Source: Chryseobacterium sp. G0162 (lineage in GTDB: Bacteria; Bacteroidota; Bacteroidia; Flavobacteriales; Weeksellaceae). Taken from it: DNA of 64,000 bases. The notes under the pieces were generated by a model, which saw nothing but the letters and a program-made list of their open reading frames with translations, had not been told where the DNA came from and ran no database searches. The stretch is from assembly GCF_003815715.1 (NCBI RefSeq), contig NZ_CP033922.1:1-64000 (forward strand). Reading direction: 5' to 3'. A program made the translations under genes and the position numbers. Positions 39,146 through 47,717 of this stretch are shown here, piece by piece (position 1 is the first letter of the stretch; each line of letters begins with the position of its first letter).

Positions 39146-39826
39146 TTATGAATTTTTGAATGGATACTCTTCGTATACAGTATTGATAAGTTCATCAGAA
39201 TGAATATTTCGTGAAAAAATGGGATAATGAAAAGCATCGAGTTTATTTAGAATACGGATAAGGTCCATCTTCTCTTTATGGGTAAGATTTCCTGCGACGA
39301 TATTGGTAGCATGACGAATCTTCTCCATTTGCTTTTCCAAAACGATCAGTCCTATTTCGGAAATTCGAATCAATTTACTACGTTTATCATTATTAGAATC
39401 AGTCTGCTCAATAAGTCCCTGGCGCAGCAGTCTTGTAATAATAAGCATGCCTACTGGTTTGTCCTGAATATTCTTTTTGATAAGGGCCATTTTAGTCATT
39501 TCACCAAAAGCTTTTAAATTAATCAGGTAGATAAAATCTTCCTGAGTCGAAAATTCAGAATTTACAATAGCAGACTTTGAATAAGTCTTCGCATATCGGT
39601 TTAGATGAACAATTAATGTGCTTATTGCACTTTCAGCCGTTCTTCCATTCTCTTTTCCTTCCCAATACGGTTCATGAAGAACACTCTCATGATCTACTTT
39701 CTCTCCACCTGAAACCCATAATTTAAAGTCTTCAATAGTAGCTGGATAAGAATTCAAAGATGTTTTATTATCTGACTCAAATTCCTCAAGAAGAGTCATA
39801 AATTCTTTTATAAGGGTAAAATTCAT
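39146..39826 (-). CDS. MarR-like transcriptional regulator A
   Basis: A 226-residue regulator with a roughly 90-residue helical N-terminal part and a MarR-type winged helix (FIYLINLKAFGEMTKMALIKKNIQDKPVGML..RLLRQGLIEQ, KLIRISEIGLIVLE). It is clearly paralogous along its whole length to the regulator at 45839-46495 that opens the carotenoid operon. The two promoters share the 13-base block TATACAAATATAC at nearly the same distance from the start codon, so the proteins may bind the same operator. Confidence 0.88.
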   Translation of the reverse strand: MNFTLIKEFMTLLEEFESDNKTSLNSYPATIEDFKLWVSGGEKVDHESVLHEPYWEGKENGRTAESAISTLIVHLNRYAKTYSKSAIVNSEFSTQEDFIYLINLKAFGEMTKMALIKKNIQDKPVGMLIITRLLRQGLIEQTDSNNDKRSKLIRISEIGLIVLEKQMEKIRHATNIVAGNLTHKEKMDLIRILNKLDAFHYPIFSRNIHSDELINTVYEEYPFKNS

Positions 39827-39839
39827 TTTAATAAAATAC

Positions 39840-39852
39840 TATACAAATATAC
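39840..39852 (-). promoter_or_regulatory. Promoter/operator of MarR-like gene A
   Basis: TATACAAATATAC contains, on the minus strand, the -7 box TATATTTG. It is identical to the core of the palindrome at 46508-46523. The leader to the ATG would be only about 10 bases. Confidence 0.6.
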
Positions 39853-39990
39853 CAGCTTTAAATTTAATATTAATTCTCAACGCAGGGCGTACTAAGTTTG
39901 TTCAAAAAATGATAAAAAGAAAGTATTACTATTTTATACACAATTTATCCTTCATAAATCACAATTATATAAATAAACTAAAAACAAAAA

Positions 39991-40025
39991 AAACTGTCCG
40001 AAACTTTATCAGCTTCGGACAGTTT
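39991..40025 (-). terminator. Intrinsic terminator after the small stress-type gene
   Basis: On the minus strand AAACTGTCCGAA pairs with TTCGGACAGTTT around an 11-base loop, followed by a run of T residues; 20 bp downstream of the stop codon at 40045. Confidence 0.88.
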
Positions 40026-40044
40026 GTAGTGTACGATCTTAAAA

Positions 40045-40344
40045 TTAATTAGTTTTTTTTCTCCATTCAGCCTTAACATCTTCCGCTGCATCTTTTGTGC
40101 TTTCCCATGCTTCATCGGCTTTATCTTTGATATCTTCCCATGCATCAGAAACATTTGATTTCACTCTATCTAACCAGTCCTCCTGTGTTGCTTCCTGATC
40201 ATTATCTCTTTTTTCATTGATATAATCTTTCGCTTTATCCGCTAATTCATTAATCTTCCATTTCGCATTTTCCGCTGCATTCTTTAAAGAGTTTTCTGTT
40301 TCATTAACTGCATTTTCCGCTTTGTTATAATCTGAATTGTTCAT
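40045..40344 (-). CDS. Small amphipathic helical (YtxH/LEA-like) stress protein
   Basis: A 99-residue, highly charged, all-helical protein with repeating Trp/Lys/Glu units (AENAKWKINELADKAKDYIN, WEDIKDKADEAWESTKDAAEDVKAEW). There is no signal peptide or membrane span. Such repeats are seen in YtxH- and LEA-like desiccation or general-stress proteins. The monocistronic gene has its own strong terminator. The function is inferred only from composition. Confidence 0.75.
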   Translation of the reverse strand: MNNSDYNKAENAVNETENSLKNAAENAKWKINELADKAKDYINEKRDNDQEATQEDWLDRVKSNVSDAWEDIKDKADEAWESTKDAAEDVKAEWRKKTN

Positions 40345-40486
40345 AATATAATATTTTAGTAATTGGTATATAAATAAACAATGTCTGTGCCTAAAATATT
40401 ATTTAAAATGTTAAATTTTCTTAAAATACAAAATCACCATCTACAACAATTATACGTATTGTATATTCAGAAAAATTACTGGCACA

Positions 40487-40594
40487 TTACTTTTCGCAAT
40501 CTTCATAATCTTCAACAGTACTCATAGAGTGCATCAGATAATATGCTCCTGTGATATCTTTAGAGATAGCACCGGTAAGCAAAATTTTTTCCAT
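40487..40594 (-). pseudogene. Remnant of an SDR (NAD(P)-binding) gene with internal deletion
   Basis: A 35-codon frame that joins a typical SDR start (MEKILLTGA) to a later SDR segment (GAYYLMHSMSTVEDYEDCEK, like the AYYLxHSM block of YbjT-type atypical SDRs). The intervening Rossmann sequence is missing. It sits immediately after the broken GTP cyclohydrolase gene, on the same strand, and was probably the last gene of the carotenoid operon. Confidence 0.5.
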
Positions 40595-41245
40595 GGCATC
40601 TGAATTTAAATGGATCATAAAAAGACATTATCCTGCGGATACAATATTGTATCTTCTCCAAAAGATGGCCAAAGTATTTTTTCTTCTTCGCAGGATAGCT
40701 TTCATTCATTTCATTGGAATCAATTTCTAAAGGAATTCTACTATTGAGAACGATTCCGCTGTTCTCTATGGATTTGATCTTATCTGGATTATTAGTCATA
40801 AGATTAATCTTCCTTATTTCCAAAATATTCAGCATTTCAACGGCCACATCAAAGTTTCTTCCGTCTGCCGGGAGTCCCAGTTTCAGATTGGCCTCAACGT
40901 ATCGAATCCTTTTTCCTGAAGTTCATAAGCCCGGAGCTTATTGATGATCCCAATATTTCTTCCTTCCTGACAAAGATAGATAATCACTCCGCACTTTTCT
41001 GAAATATATTGCATTGCAGCATCCAGCTGTTGTCCGCATTCGCATTTTTTGGAATGAAAGACTTCTCCTGTAATACATTCTGAATGAAAACGTACATTTA
41101 CGGTTTTACTAAAATCTGTATTCTCTGCCACCCAAACCAAATGGGGGCTCCAGTCTTCTTCATTTTCTGAAAATGCATATACTGTGAAAACCCCATAATC
41201 TGTAGGTATTTTTGATTGTGCTTGTATTTTGAGCTTTTTTTCCCT
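40560..41245 (-). pseudogene. ribA: GTP cyclohydrolase II, broken by a one-base frameshift
   Basis: The 5' part reads [17 protein letters not shown]...[27 protein letters not shown] and [24 protein letters not shown], with the zinc cysteines and the catalytic HSEC/QEGR motifs. At about 40898 the frame breaks: the next frame continues [40 protein letters not shown]. One missing base in GATACGTTGAG explains it. No ATG is in frame at the 5' end; the codon at 41243-41245 is AGG where a start might have been. The enzyme opens the GTP ring for riboflavin synthesis. It follows the lipocalin gene by about 16-30 bp. Confidence 0.85.
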
Positions 41246-41261
41246 TTTTAAGTTTATATAA

Positions 41262-41810
41262 TTATTTTTCGAACGGGCTCTCTTTGTCCTGCTTTACCCA
41301 GATAAGTTTTGATGTATCATAACCAATCTCCTGAGCCTTAGATATAAAATTTTGTTTTACGTTCTCAGGAATAGTCTTCTCACGAGACAGAATCCAGAGA
41401 TAATCTAAGTTTTTGCCTGCAACCAATGCATATTTATAATCTTCCAGCGCAACGACGTTATAACCAGCGTAAAAAGGCCCGAAAAAGCTCACTTTAAGCG
41501 CAGCAGTATCCTTATCTCCTCTGAATTTAGCAGTACCATTGACTGATACCCATTTGTTCTTCTTAAAATTATAACCACTGTTAGTGACATCAACACTTCC
41601 ATCCGAATTAAGGCTATATTGAGCCATTGCATTATCAAGGTCTTTTTCAAAATAATAATCGAATCTTGCTATTTCATACCATCTACCTAAATACCGATTG
41701 ACATCAAATTGCCTGACAGGCTGAACTTTCTCAGGCATAGAGGAACAGGAAGTCATACTATTTAAAAACACGAAGCATAGTATGACTATAAGAATTATTC
41801 TATTTTTCAT
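41262..41810 (-). CDS. Lipocalin family lipoprotein (Blc-like)
   Basis: A 182-residue protein with a lipoprotein signal ([18 protein letters not shown]) and the lipocalin motif [17 protein letters not shown], followed by [32 protein letters not shown] and a C-terminal [10 protein letters not shown] strand. It matches bacterial lipocalin (Blc) along its length. These envelope lipoproteins bind lipids or lysophospholipids. In flavobacterial carotenoid clusters a lipocalin is a frequent neighbour, so a role with pigment or oxidised lipids is plausible. It overlaps the cyclase gene by 11 bp. Confidence 0.9.
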   Translation of the reverse strand: MKNRIILIVILCFVFLNSMTSCSSMPEKVQPVRQFDVNRYLGRWYEIARFDYYFEKDLDNAMAQYSLNSDGSVDVTNSGYNFKKNKWVSVNGTAKFRGDKDTAALKVSFFGPFYAGYNVVALEDYKYALVAGKNLDYLWILSREKTIPENVKQNFISKAQEIGYDTSKLIWVKQDKESPFEK

Positions 41811-42489
41811 TGTTAGTTATTTTTTTAAAGAAATAAATATTGAGTAAAAACTGGCTGTAGCCATAGACGGCATCTTCAACAGGGATCGTTCCCATTCTAA
41901 TGCCTAAAAAATCATCAGGATTGTAATTAACAACCGGTGAAGGAATTAATGAGCCTGTCAGTATCCCATTCACTGCAAAAAAACCAGGCATCAAGACAAG
42001 ATATACAAAACTGGCTTTGCCTAGCCATTGTTTTTTAGCAATAAAATGAAGGTAACAAAGTGTAAGTATAGTTACAATTACTGTCAGCAATGTATATATT
42101 CTTTCATAACAAAGTAGCCCTACAACAACAAGAACAATAAAAGAAGTAAATACAATGAGATTATTAAAAGCACTCATCCAGCCCAGAGTAAAATACTTTT
42201 CAATACAATAATAAGTAAAAACACAAGCGAAAGGAATACAATAAAAAAACAACCATTCCTCCACAGGAAGTCCCGCTATTTTAACTCCTAAGGTATAATT
42301 AAGATCAAACCACCATACTCCTTTTGCCGTGAACCAAATATCCCAGGCAATAAAGGGAATGGCTACAATGGTGGAAGACAGCAAAAATTTCCCAAAAAGT
42401 TTATTAAACTGTATTCTTCTGTCAAAAGATGCCAAAAAGCAGATAATGACAGTGAAAAAGTTAATCAGTATGTAAGTATAAGACATCAT
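41800..42489 (-). CDS. Lycopene cyclase, CrtYcd-type
   Basis: A 229-residue membrane protein with about six to seven helices and two copies of the cyclase domain motif: KIAGLPVEEWLFFYCIPFAC in the first half and GTIPVEDAVYGYSQFL in the second. The paired PxE[ED] motifs are diagnostic of heterodimeric/fused CrtYcCd-type lycopene beta-cyclases. It converts lycopene to beta-carotene, between CrtI and CrtZ. It overlaps crtZ by 4 bp and the lipocalin by 11 bp, so it is firmly in the operon. Confidence 0.9.
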   Translation of the reverse strand: MMSYTYILINFFTVIICFLASFDRRIQFNKLFGKFLLSSTIVAIPFIAWDIWFTAKGVWWFDLNYTLGVKIAGLPVEEWLFFYCIPFACVFTYYCIEKYFTLGWMSAFNNLIVFTSFIVLVVVGLLCYERIYTLLTVIVTILTLCYLHFIAKKQWLGKASFVYLVLMPGFFAVNGILTGSLIPSPVVNYNPDDFLGIRMGTIPVEDAVYGYSQFLLNIYFFKKITNNEK

Positions 42490-42938
42490 TTTTTATTGAA
42501 ATATATTTTAAAATATTTAACAGGTACCCACAAAAAACCAAAACATTCTCCATCTTCTTTTCCCAAATGCTTGTGATGCTGCTTATGAGCACGTCTGATG
42601 GCAAGGAAGTACGGATTCTTTGTTTTAGTGAAAATCTTAGCCCTCTGATGGATAAAAATATCGTGCACAAAGAAATAGGCCATGCCGTAAAGGCTTATTC
42701 CTAGACCTATAAAAAACCAATAACTAAAATCCTGCTGTACTCCCTGATACAATAAGGCAATAGCCGGGCTTGCAAAAATGAAAAAGAACCAATCATTTCT
42801 TTCTAATTGGCCGTCATGGCTATGATCATGATGGTCCCGATGCAGAATCCAAAGGAAACCATGCATAATATACCGGTGAATAAGCCATGTAGCTCCTTCC
42901 ATGGAAACAAAAACTCCCAAAACGATGAGAACATTCAT
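42486..42938 (-). CDS. crtZ: Beta-carotene hydroxylase
   Basis: A 150-residue membrane di-iron hydroxylase with the complete histidine set: HRYIMHG, HRDHHDHSH, VHDIFIHQR and RRAHKQHHKH. CrtZ adds 3-hydroxyl groups to beta-carotene to give zeaxanthin, the yellow pigment typical of this group. It overlaps the SRPBCC gene and the cyclase gene by 4 bp each. Confidence 0.94.
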   Translation of the reverse strand: MNVLIVLGVFVSMEGATWLIHRYIMHGFLWILHRDHHDHSHDGQLERNDWFFFIFASPAIALLYQGVQQDFSYWFFIGLGISLYGMAYFFVHDIFIHQRAKIFTKTKNPYFLAIRRAHKQHHKHLGKEDGECFGFLWVPVKYFKIYFNKK

Positions 42939-43408
42939 GATTCGTTATGTTTATTGTTAAAAAGATTATTCAAAACTCTGTATCTGAAATCGAAAATACT
43001 TTTAAGCTTTTCTTCTACAAATAACTGATGAGCTATTTTACCTAAAATCCCCATTGAAAGTTCATAGTCTACCGTATCTTTCATGAGTACTCCATGCTCG
43101 TTAGGAATAAATTCATGAAAATGATTCCAGTGCTTATATGGACCTTTTTTCTGAAAGTCTGTAAAACTTTTATAGTGTTCAACCTGGCTTATAATGGTTT
43201 TCCACCTCATGGGGATCCCCAATAAAGGAGAGACTGTATAATCTATTTCCATTCCTTTAAAAATAGGCTTACCCTTCACATCGGAAATAACCACAAAACC
43301 CATACTATCAGGGGTTATTTCTGATAAATTGTGAGGGGATGAAAAAAACTCCCATGCCTTTTCAATATTGCAGTTAAGCTGTTGTTCTCTGTATAATCTG
43401 TACATCAT
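42935..43408 (-). CDS. SRPBCC-family protein of the carotenoid operon
   Basis: A 157-residue START/SRPBCC-fold protein (MYRLYREQQLNCNIEKAWEFFSSPHNLSEITPD at the N-terminus, given here in part; LMKDTVDYELSMGILGKIAHQLFVEEKL near the C-terminus). The fold forms a hydrophobic ligand pocket. It lies between crtB and crtZ with a 4-bp overlap to crtZ, and homologues recur in carotenoid and light-response clusters, where the role is not established. Binding of a pigment or isoprenoid is inference. Confidence 0.85.
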   Translation of the reverse strand: MMYRLYREQQLNCNIEKAWEFFSSPHNLSEITPDSMGFVVISDVKGKPIFKGMEIDYTVSPLLGIPMRWKTIISQVEHYKSFTDFQKKGPYKHWNHFHEFIPNEHGVLMKDTVDYELSMGILGKIAHQLFVEEKLKSIFDFRYRVLNNLFNNKHNES

Positions 43409-43465
43409 TTATTTTTTATTGATTATTAAGCACTCCACAAAATCATTTCAAACGGATTTCCACAA

Positions 43466-44302
43466 TCAGTAATAAGCAGACTTGTAACGAATATAACTTT
43501 TGAAAGCAACCAGCAGCTTTTGTGAGTTAGCAATCCTGATTCTCTGCTGTAATATATTCTGGGAACTTGTTTTCTTTATTTTTTCAAAAAGGGAAAGGTA
43601 ATATCTGTAAGCAAGATATACTCCGAAAATGGATGAGCCCGGGAGTTTTTTAATTCCTTGCAACGCTTCTTTGAATTCTTCTTCAATTTCCTTTTCAATC
43701 AGCGTTTTAACTGTATTATCAAAAACTGACATATTCAGGAACGGAAAATAAGTTCTTCCTAAAATTTGATAATCATCTTTCAGATCCCGTAAAAAATTAA
43801 CTTTCTGAAAAGCAGATCCCAGTTTCATGGCAAAGGGTTTGAGTTTCTCATACTGCTGTTTGTCACCTTCTGTGAATATCTGCAGACACATCAGTCCTAT
43901 AACTTCCGCAGATCCATAGATGTATTCTTTATACAATTCGGAATTATAATCAATTTTATGAAGATCCATTTCCATACTGTGTAAGAACTGATCAATCAGC
44001 TGTCTGTTTATATCATAATTACGAACGGTTTCCTGAAATGAATGCAAAATAGGATTGAGTGATATACCATCTTCAAGCGCCTGATAGGTATCAGACTTTA
44101 ATCTCTTCAAAAGTTTCTCTTTATCATAGCCATGAAAGCTATCCACAATTTCATCTGCCAAACGAACATACCCGTAAACAGCATAAACAGCAGGTCTGAT
44201 GGAAGGCTTCAATGCCAGTATTCCCAATGAAAAACTGGTACTGTATTTTTGCGTAGTGTACTTACTCACTTCGTAAGACAATTCATCAAACAATTTTTTC
44301 AT
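43466..44302 (-). CDS. crtB: Phytoene synthase
   Basis: A 278-residue head-to-head prenyl synthase: FSLGILALKPSIRPAVYAVYGYVRLADEIVDSFHG has the first aspartate-rich motif (DEIVD) and FQKVNFLRDLKDDYQILGRTYFP the second (DLKDD). Both motifs are intact, so it should condense two geranylgeranyl diphosphates to phytoene. It starts 1 bp after the crtI stop codon, so is translationally linked. Confidence 0.95.
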   Translation of the reverse strand: MKKLFDELSYEVSKYTTQKYSTSFSLGILALKPSIRPAVYAVYGYVRLADEIVDSFHGYDKEKLLKRLKSDTYQALEDGISLNPILHSFQETVRNYDINRQLIDQFLHSMEMDLHKIDYNSELYKEYIYGSAEVIGLMCLQIFTEGDKQQYEKLKPFAMKLGSAFQKVNFLRDLKDDYQILGRTYFPFLNMSVFDNTVKTLIEKEIEEEFKEALQGIKKLPGSSIFGVYLAYRYYLSLFEKIKKTSSQNILQQRIRIANSQKLLVAFKSYIRYKSAYY

Positions 44303-44303
44303 A

Positions 44304-45794
44304 TTATTTTATTTTTAGTTTACTGACTTCAGTCGCTACAATTTTTCCGGAAATTACTGATGGTGGCACTCCTGGACCGGGAACGGTTAACTGTCCTGTA
44401 TAAAAAAGATTTTTGATCTTTCTGTTTCTTATTTTGGGTTTCAAGACAGCTGTCTGTGATAAAGTATTGGATAGCCCATAGGCATTACCTTCATAAGCAT
44501 TATAATCAGAAATAAAATCACTTACACAATAGCTTCTTTTATATTCTATTCTGGAAATAAGATCAGCATCACCGGTATGTTTTTCAATTCTTTCAATCAT
44601 CTCCAACAGGTATTTTTCTCTGATAGATTCTTCATCATGTATTCCAGGAGCAAGGGGTAACAATAAAAAGAGATTTTCACATCCTTCAGGCGCTACCTCC
44701 GGATCTGTTTTAGATGGGCAACAGGCATAAAAAAGCGGTTTGGAAGGCCATTTTTTATTTATATATATACAGTCTATATGATTATCCAATTCATTTTCAA
44801 AGAACAAGGTATGGTGTTTTAAATGAGGAATTCTGCCTTTGATTCCAAGATAGTAGATAAGACAGGAAGGAGCAAATGTTCTGGTTTTCCAATATGCCTC
44901 ATTATAATTTCTCAGCGGCTGTGGAATCAATGTTTCTGTATGATGGTAATCTGACGATGCGATCACGGCATCAAATTCATACATTTCGCCATTTACTGTT
45001 ATGGAATAAATCTTCCCGTTTTCCGTATTGATTTTCTGTACTTCATGATTAAAATGAAAGATTGCTCCCTGCTTTTCCGCCACTTCCTTCATCCCGAGAA
45101 CCAGCTGATAAAAACCTCCCATTGGATATTTTGTTCCCAAAACATAGCCTCCGTAATTCATAAGACTGTATAAGGCTGGAATATTCTTTGGGGAAGCTCC
45201 AAGAAATATAACTGGAAATTCCATAAGAGATCTTAATTTCGGATCAGTAAAATATCCTGAAACATATTTTCTGAAATTGCTTAAAAGATCAAGTTTCAGT
45301 GCACTTCCCGCTATTTTTAAAGAAGCAAATTCCAGCCAGTTATAACAAGGTTTTGTTACAAACTCTTTCATCCCTACTTCATACTTAAATTTTGCAGACT
45401 GCATAAATTGATCGTATTGCATAGCGGCTCCTGTTTCTATTTTTTCAAAGAGCTTGCGGATATCTTCATTTTTCTTGGGAACTGCAATTTTTTCTTCTGG
45501 AAAAACCATTTCAAACTGAGGATCCAAAGAAACAAGATTAAAAAAATCGGATGCTTTACAGCCAAAATCACTGAAAAACCCCTCGATAATATCTGGCATC
45601 CAGTACCAGCTGGGCCCCATATCAAACACATATCCTTCATCTGTTTTAAATTGTCTTGCACGCCCCCCTGGCTGAGGGTGCTTTTCAAATACGTGTACTT
45701 CATTACCTAAATTTGCTGCATAAGCTGCCGCTGAGATTCCGGAAAATCCAGAACCTATCACGGCAATTTTCTTTCTTAAGTTTCCAGTATTCAT
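44304..45794 (-). CDS. crtI: Phytoene desaturase
   Basis: A 496-residue FAD-dependent CrtI-type desaturase. The dinucleotide motif GSGFSGISAAAYAANLG is at the N-terminus with HVFEKHPQPGGRARQF, and the C-terminal carotenoid-desaturase signature is LFYTGQLTVPGPGVPPSVISGKIVA. It converts phytoene to lycopene. It is the second gene of the operon, 44 bp after the MarR-like regulator. Confidence 0.95.
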   Translation of the reverse strand: MNTGNLRKKIAVIGSGFSGISAAAYAANLGNEVHVFEKHPQPGGRARQFKTDEGYVFDMGPSWYWMPDIIEGFFSDFGCKASDFFNLVSLDPQFEMVFPEEKIAVPKKNEDIRKLFEKIETGAAMQYDQFMQSAKFKYEVGMKEFVTKPCYNWLEFASLKIAGSALKLDLLSNFRKYVSGYFTDPKLRSLMEFPVIFLGASPKNIPALYSLMNYGGYVLGTKYPMGGFYQLVLGMKEVAEKQGAIFHFNHEVQKINTENGKIYSITVNGEMYEFDAVIASSDYHHTETLIPQPLRNYNEAYWKTRTFAPSCLIYYLGIKGRIPHLKHHTLFFENELDNHIDCIYINKKWPSKPLFYACCPSKTDPEVAPEGCENLFLLLPLAPGIHDEESIREKYLLEMIERIEKHTGDADLISRIEYKRSYCVSDFISDYNAYEGNAYGLSNTLSQTAVLKPKIRNRKIKNLFYTGQLTVPGPGVPPSVISGKIVATEVSKLKIK

Positions 45795-45838
45795 TGTAGT
45801 TTATTTAATAGTTTTTAGCAGATTCTCTTAATATCTTA

Positions 45839-46495
45839 TCAGTTCAGTCTGTTGTAGACAATATCCAGCAAGTCTGTGGCTTCGATATTCATACGGTAAA
45901 AAGCATCATGAAATTCATCCAATTTAGAAAGTATAGCAATAAGCAGCATTTGTTCAGAATGGTTCAGATTTCCCACTACCACCCTTGAAGCTTTACGGAT
46001 CTCATCCATGTGCTCATCGAGCACAGAAAGTCCTTTTTCAGTTATTTGAATATGTTTGATCATTTTATCTTTATGGGAGACGGTCTGTTCAGCCCAGCCA
46101 TTACGGATCAAGCGGTTAATAATAAGCATCCCGGAAGATTTCTCACTAGCATTATATCTTATGAGTTCCATTTTCGTCATCGCTCCCATGGTTTTCAGGC
46201 TTATCAGATAAATAAAATCATCTTGGCTTGAAAAAACGGAATTACCAATTGAACGGGAGTACGTTTTTGCATACCTTCCCATTCTTATCAATAAGGTATT
46301 GATGATACTATCAGAACTTCTTCCTAATTCCTTTCCTACCCAATCCGGATGTTCCTGCTCAGAATAAGATTTCGAAGAAGCATTGATCCATTCTGTAAAT
46401 CCCTGAAGATCGTTACTATAATGCACTTTATCTTCATTCTGTTCCATAAATTGCTGAACAAGTTCAACAACTGCTTTTATAAGATCAAAATTCAT
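45839..46495 (-). CDS. MarR-like transcriptional regulator B (carotenoid operon)
   Basis: Start at the ATG 46495 (MNFDLIKAVVELVQQF); an upstream TTG at 46516 falls inside the promoter box and is rejected. The 218-residue protein has a helical N-terminal extension and a MarR winged helix (FIYLISLKTMGAMTKMELIRYNASEKSSGML..RLIRNGWAEQ, KHIQITEKGLSVLDEH). It is paralogous to 39146-39826 throughout. It is the first gene of the operon and probably autoregulates through the palindrome overlapping its -7 box. Confidence 0.9.
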   Translation of the reverse strand: MNFDLIKAVVELVQQFMEQNEDKVHYSNDLQGFTEWINASSKSYSEQEHPDWVGKELGRSSDSIINTLLIRMGRYAKTYSRSIGNSVFSSQDDFIYLISLKTMGAMTKMELIRYNASEKSSGMLIINRLIRNGWAEQTVSHKDKMIKHIQITEKGLSVLDEHMDEIRKASRVVVGNLNHSEQMLLIAILSKLDEFHDAFYRMNIEATDLLDIVYNRLN

Positions 46496-46507
46496 ATCAA
46501 ATAAATT

Positions 46508-46523
46508 AGTATACAAATATACT
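46508..46523. promoter_or_regulatory. Palindromic operator overlapping the carotenoid operon promoter
   Basis: AGTATACAAATATACT has perfect 6-bp arms (AGTATA / TATACT) around CAAA, and on the minus strand contains the -7 box TATATTTG (46521-46514). It ends 13 bases before the marR ATG. Its 13-base core TATACAAATATAC recurs at 39840-39852. Confidence 0.7.
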
Positions 46524-46649
46524 TACTATAGTTTATAAATATACTTTTTATTTTTTATTTTGTTCTTCAAATTATAACTAAGTGTTAAAAGCACTAAAAA
46601 AAACACCTTTAAAAAGGCAGGCATGGAGTATATACAAAACAATAAAAAT

Positions 46650-46670
46650 AGTATATTAATAAACTATACT
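46650..46670. promoter_or_regulatory. Second AGTATA...TATACT inverted repeat
   Basis: AGTATA (46650-46655) and TATACT (46665-46670) with a 9-base spacer, about 140 bp upstream of the first operator. It could be an auxiliary site, but in such AT-rich DNA chance is possible. Confidence 0.3.
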
Positions 46671-46740
46671 TTTTTATAATATGAAAAAGTACACTTTAAT
46701 TAAACGATTATTAAAAAATAAGTTGATAATGAAAGACTAA

Positions 46741-47125
46741 TGAATCTGTATATTCTTTACTATGACTCAACTGAATCTGAAAATATTTTTTTGGTGAAGT
46801 TTTGATGCTGAAGAAACTGTAGACAGATTAAAACAAGCGTTGGACTTTGTACTCTGCTTAAAGATATACCTCTTGGTTTACTGCGTTGGTTAATGCCCGG
46901 ATCACATTGATTTCTATCAGCTAGCTTTACCTCTGGCTACCTTCATACAATCCTTCAAAGACTGAACTTGATTGTAGCTTATTAAAAGCCTTGCTGTACC
47001 GCCTTTTCAATAAGAGAACTTATCCAAAGTCTTTCAAAGGGTTTGCTGCATTGTATATAGTTATATCGGAAGATCAGCTTCCTTTCCTGCATATGTTATT
47101 ATAATAATACTATTACATTACAAGT
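46741..47125 (-). pseudogene. Decayed internal fragment of topB
   Basis: The DNA aligns by eye, without large gaps, to 35105-35500 inside the intact topB: for example TGTATATTCTTTACTATG here against TGTATATTCTTTTCTATG, and AAAGGGTTTGCTGCATTGTA against AAAGGGTTTGTTGCATTGTA. No open frame remains, and both gene ends are missing. It is in the same orientation as the intact copy, so it is debris of a second element of the same kind, next to the carotenoid operon. Confidence 0.85.
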
Positions 47126-47155
47126 TAAGGGCATCATGTTTGTTTCTTCATTTAA

Positions 47156-47641
47156 ATGATCAGCGACAAACCAACTTACCTCAATTTCGATAAGGGAAAC
47201 TATGCCTGGAAGTCCGATATAGACTACCGTCTGTATCCGGAGAAATATAAAGTTGGTAAAGGTGAACAGGGCGTTTTGATCTGTGAACCTTATAAATCAG
47301 AAATAGGAAAACACTGGCGTTTCAAAAATATAGAAATTGCCAAAGTAAGTTCAGAAATAATCTTTTCTATATTTTTGGATTATCTGCAACAGGATGACTT
47401 TGTCGGAGCAGATATGGCAAGAAAATATCTTCAAATGGGCTTTACAAGGGCCAGGCGGTACTTTAATTTTAAAGGAGGCAAAAAATACAATGCTGAAAAA
47501 GGATATCAGCAGTTGGAAAAAGGAACGGGTGATCCAGAGAAAGCTAAAGCTGCTGATATTTTTTATAAAAAATGGAAAGAGGCAGAGAAAAACCAAAAAT
47601 ACACCCAATTAAAAAAAATATGGAAAAAGAAGTATGGATAA
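47156..47641 (+). CDS. DUF4385 family protein
   Basis: A 161-residue soluble protein matching DUF4385: YRLYPEKYKVGKGEQGVLICEPYKSEI, HWRFKNIEIAKVSS, and QDDFVGADMARKYLQMGFTRARRYFNFKGGKKY. No catalytic residues are known for the family and its function is unknown. The gene stands alone on the plus strand beside topB debris. Confidence 0.88.
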   Translation: MISDKPTYLNFDKGNYAWKSDIDYRLYPEKYKVGKGEQGVLICEPYKSEIGKHWRFKNIEIAKVSSEIIFSIFLDYLQQDDFVGADMARKYLQMGFTRARRYFNFKGGKKYNAEKGYQQLEKGTGDPEKAKAADIFYKKWKEAEKNQKYTQLKKIWKKKYG

Positions 47642-47717
47642 ATTGTTTTGACAGTTTTATTATATTCTCTTTTTTAAAACAGTAGGGCTTTAACTGGGTT
47701 ATAACTATTACAATAAT

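Noticed and set aside
39146-46495. LitR-type light-dependent control of the carotenoid operon
   Set aside because: Neither regulator has a B12-binding domain; both are MarR-like. A link to the LOV kinase remains speculation.
33714-47125. A complete integrative conjugative element between the two topB copies
   Set aside because: No relaxase, integrase, tra genes or flanking direct repeats are visible, and ordinary metabolic genes fill the interval.
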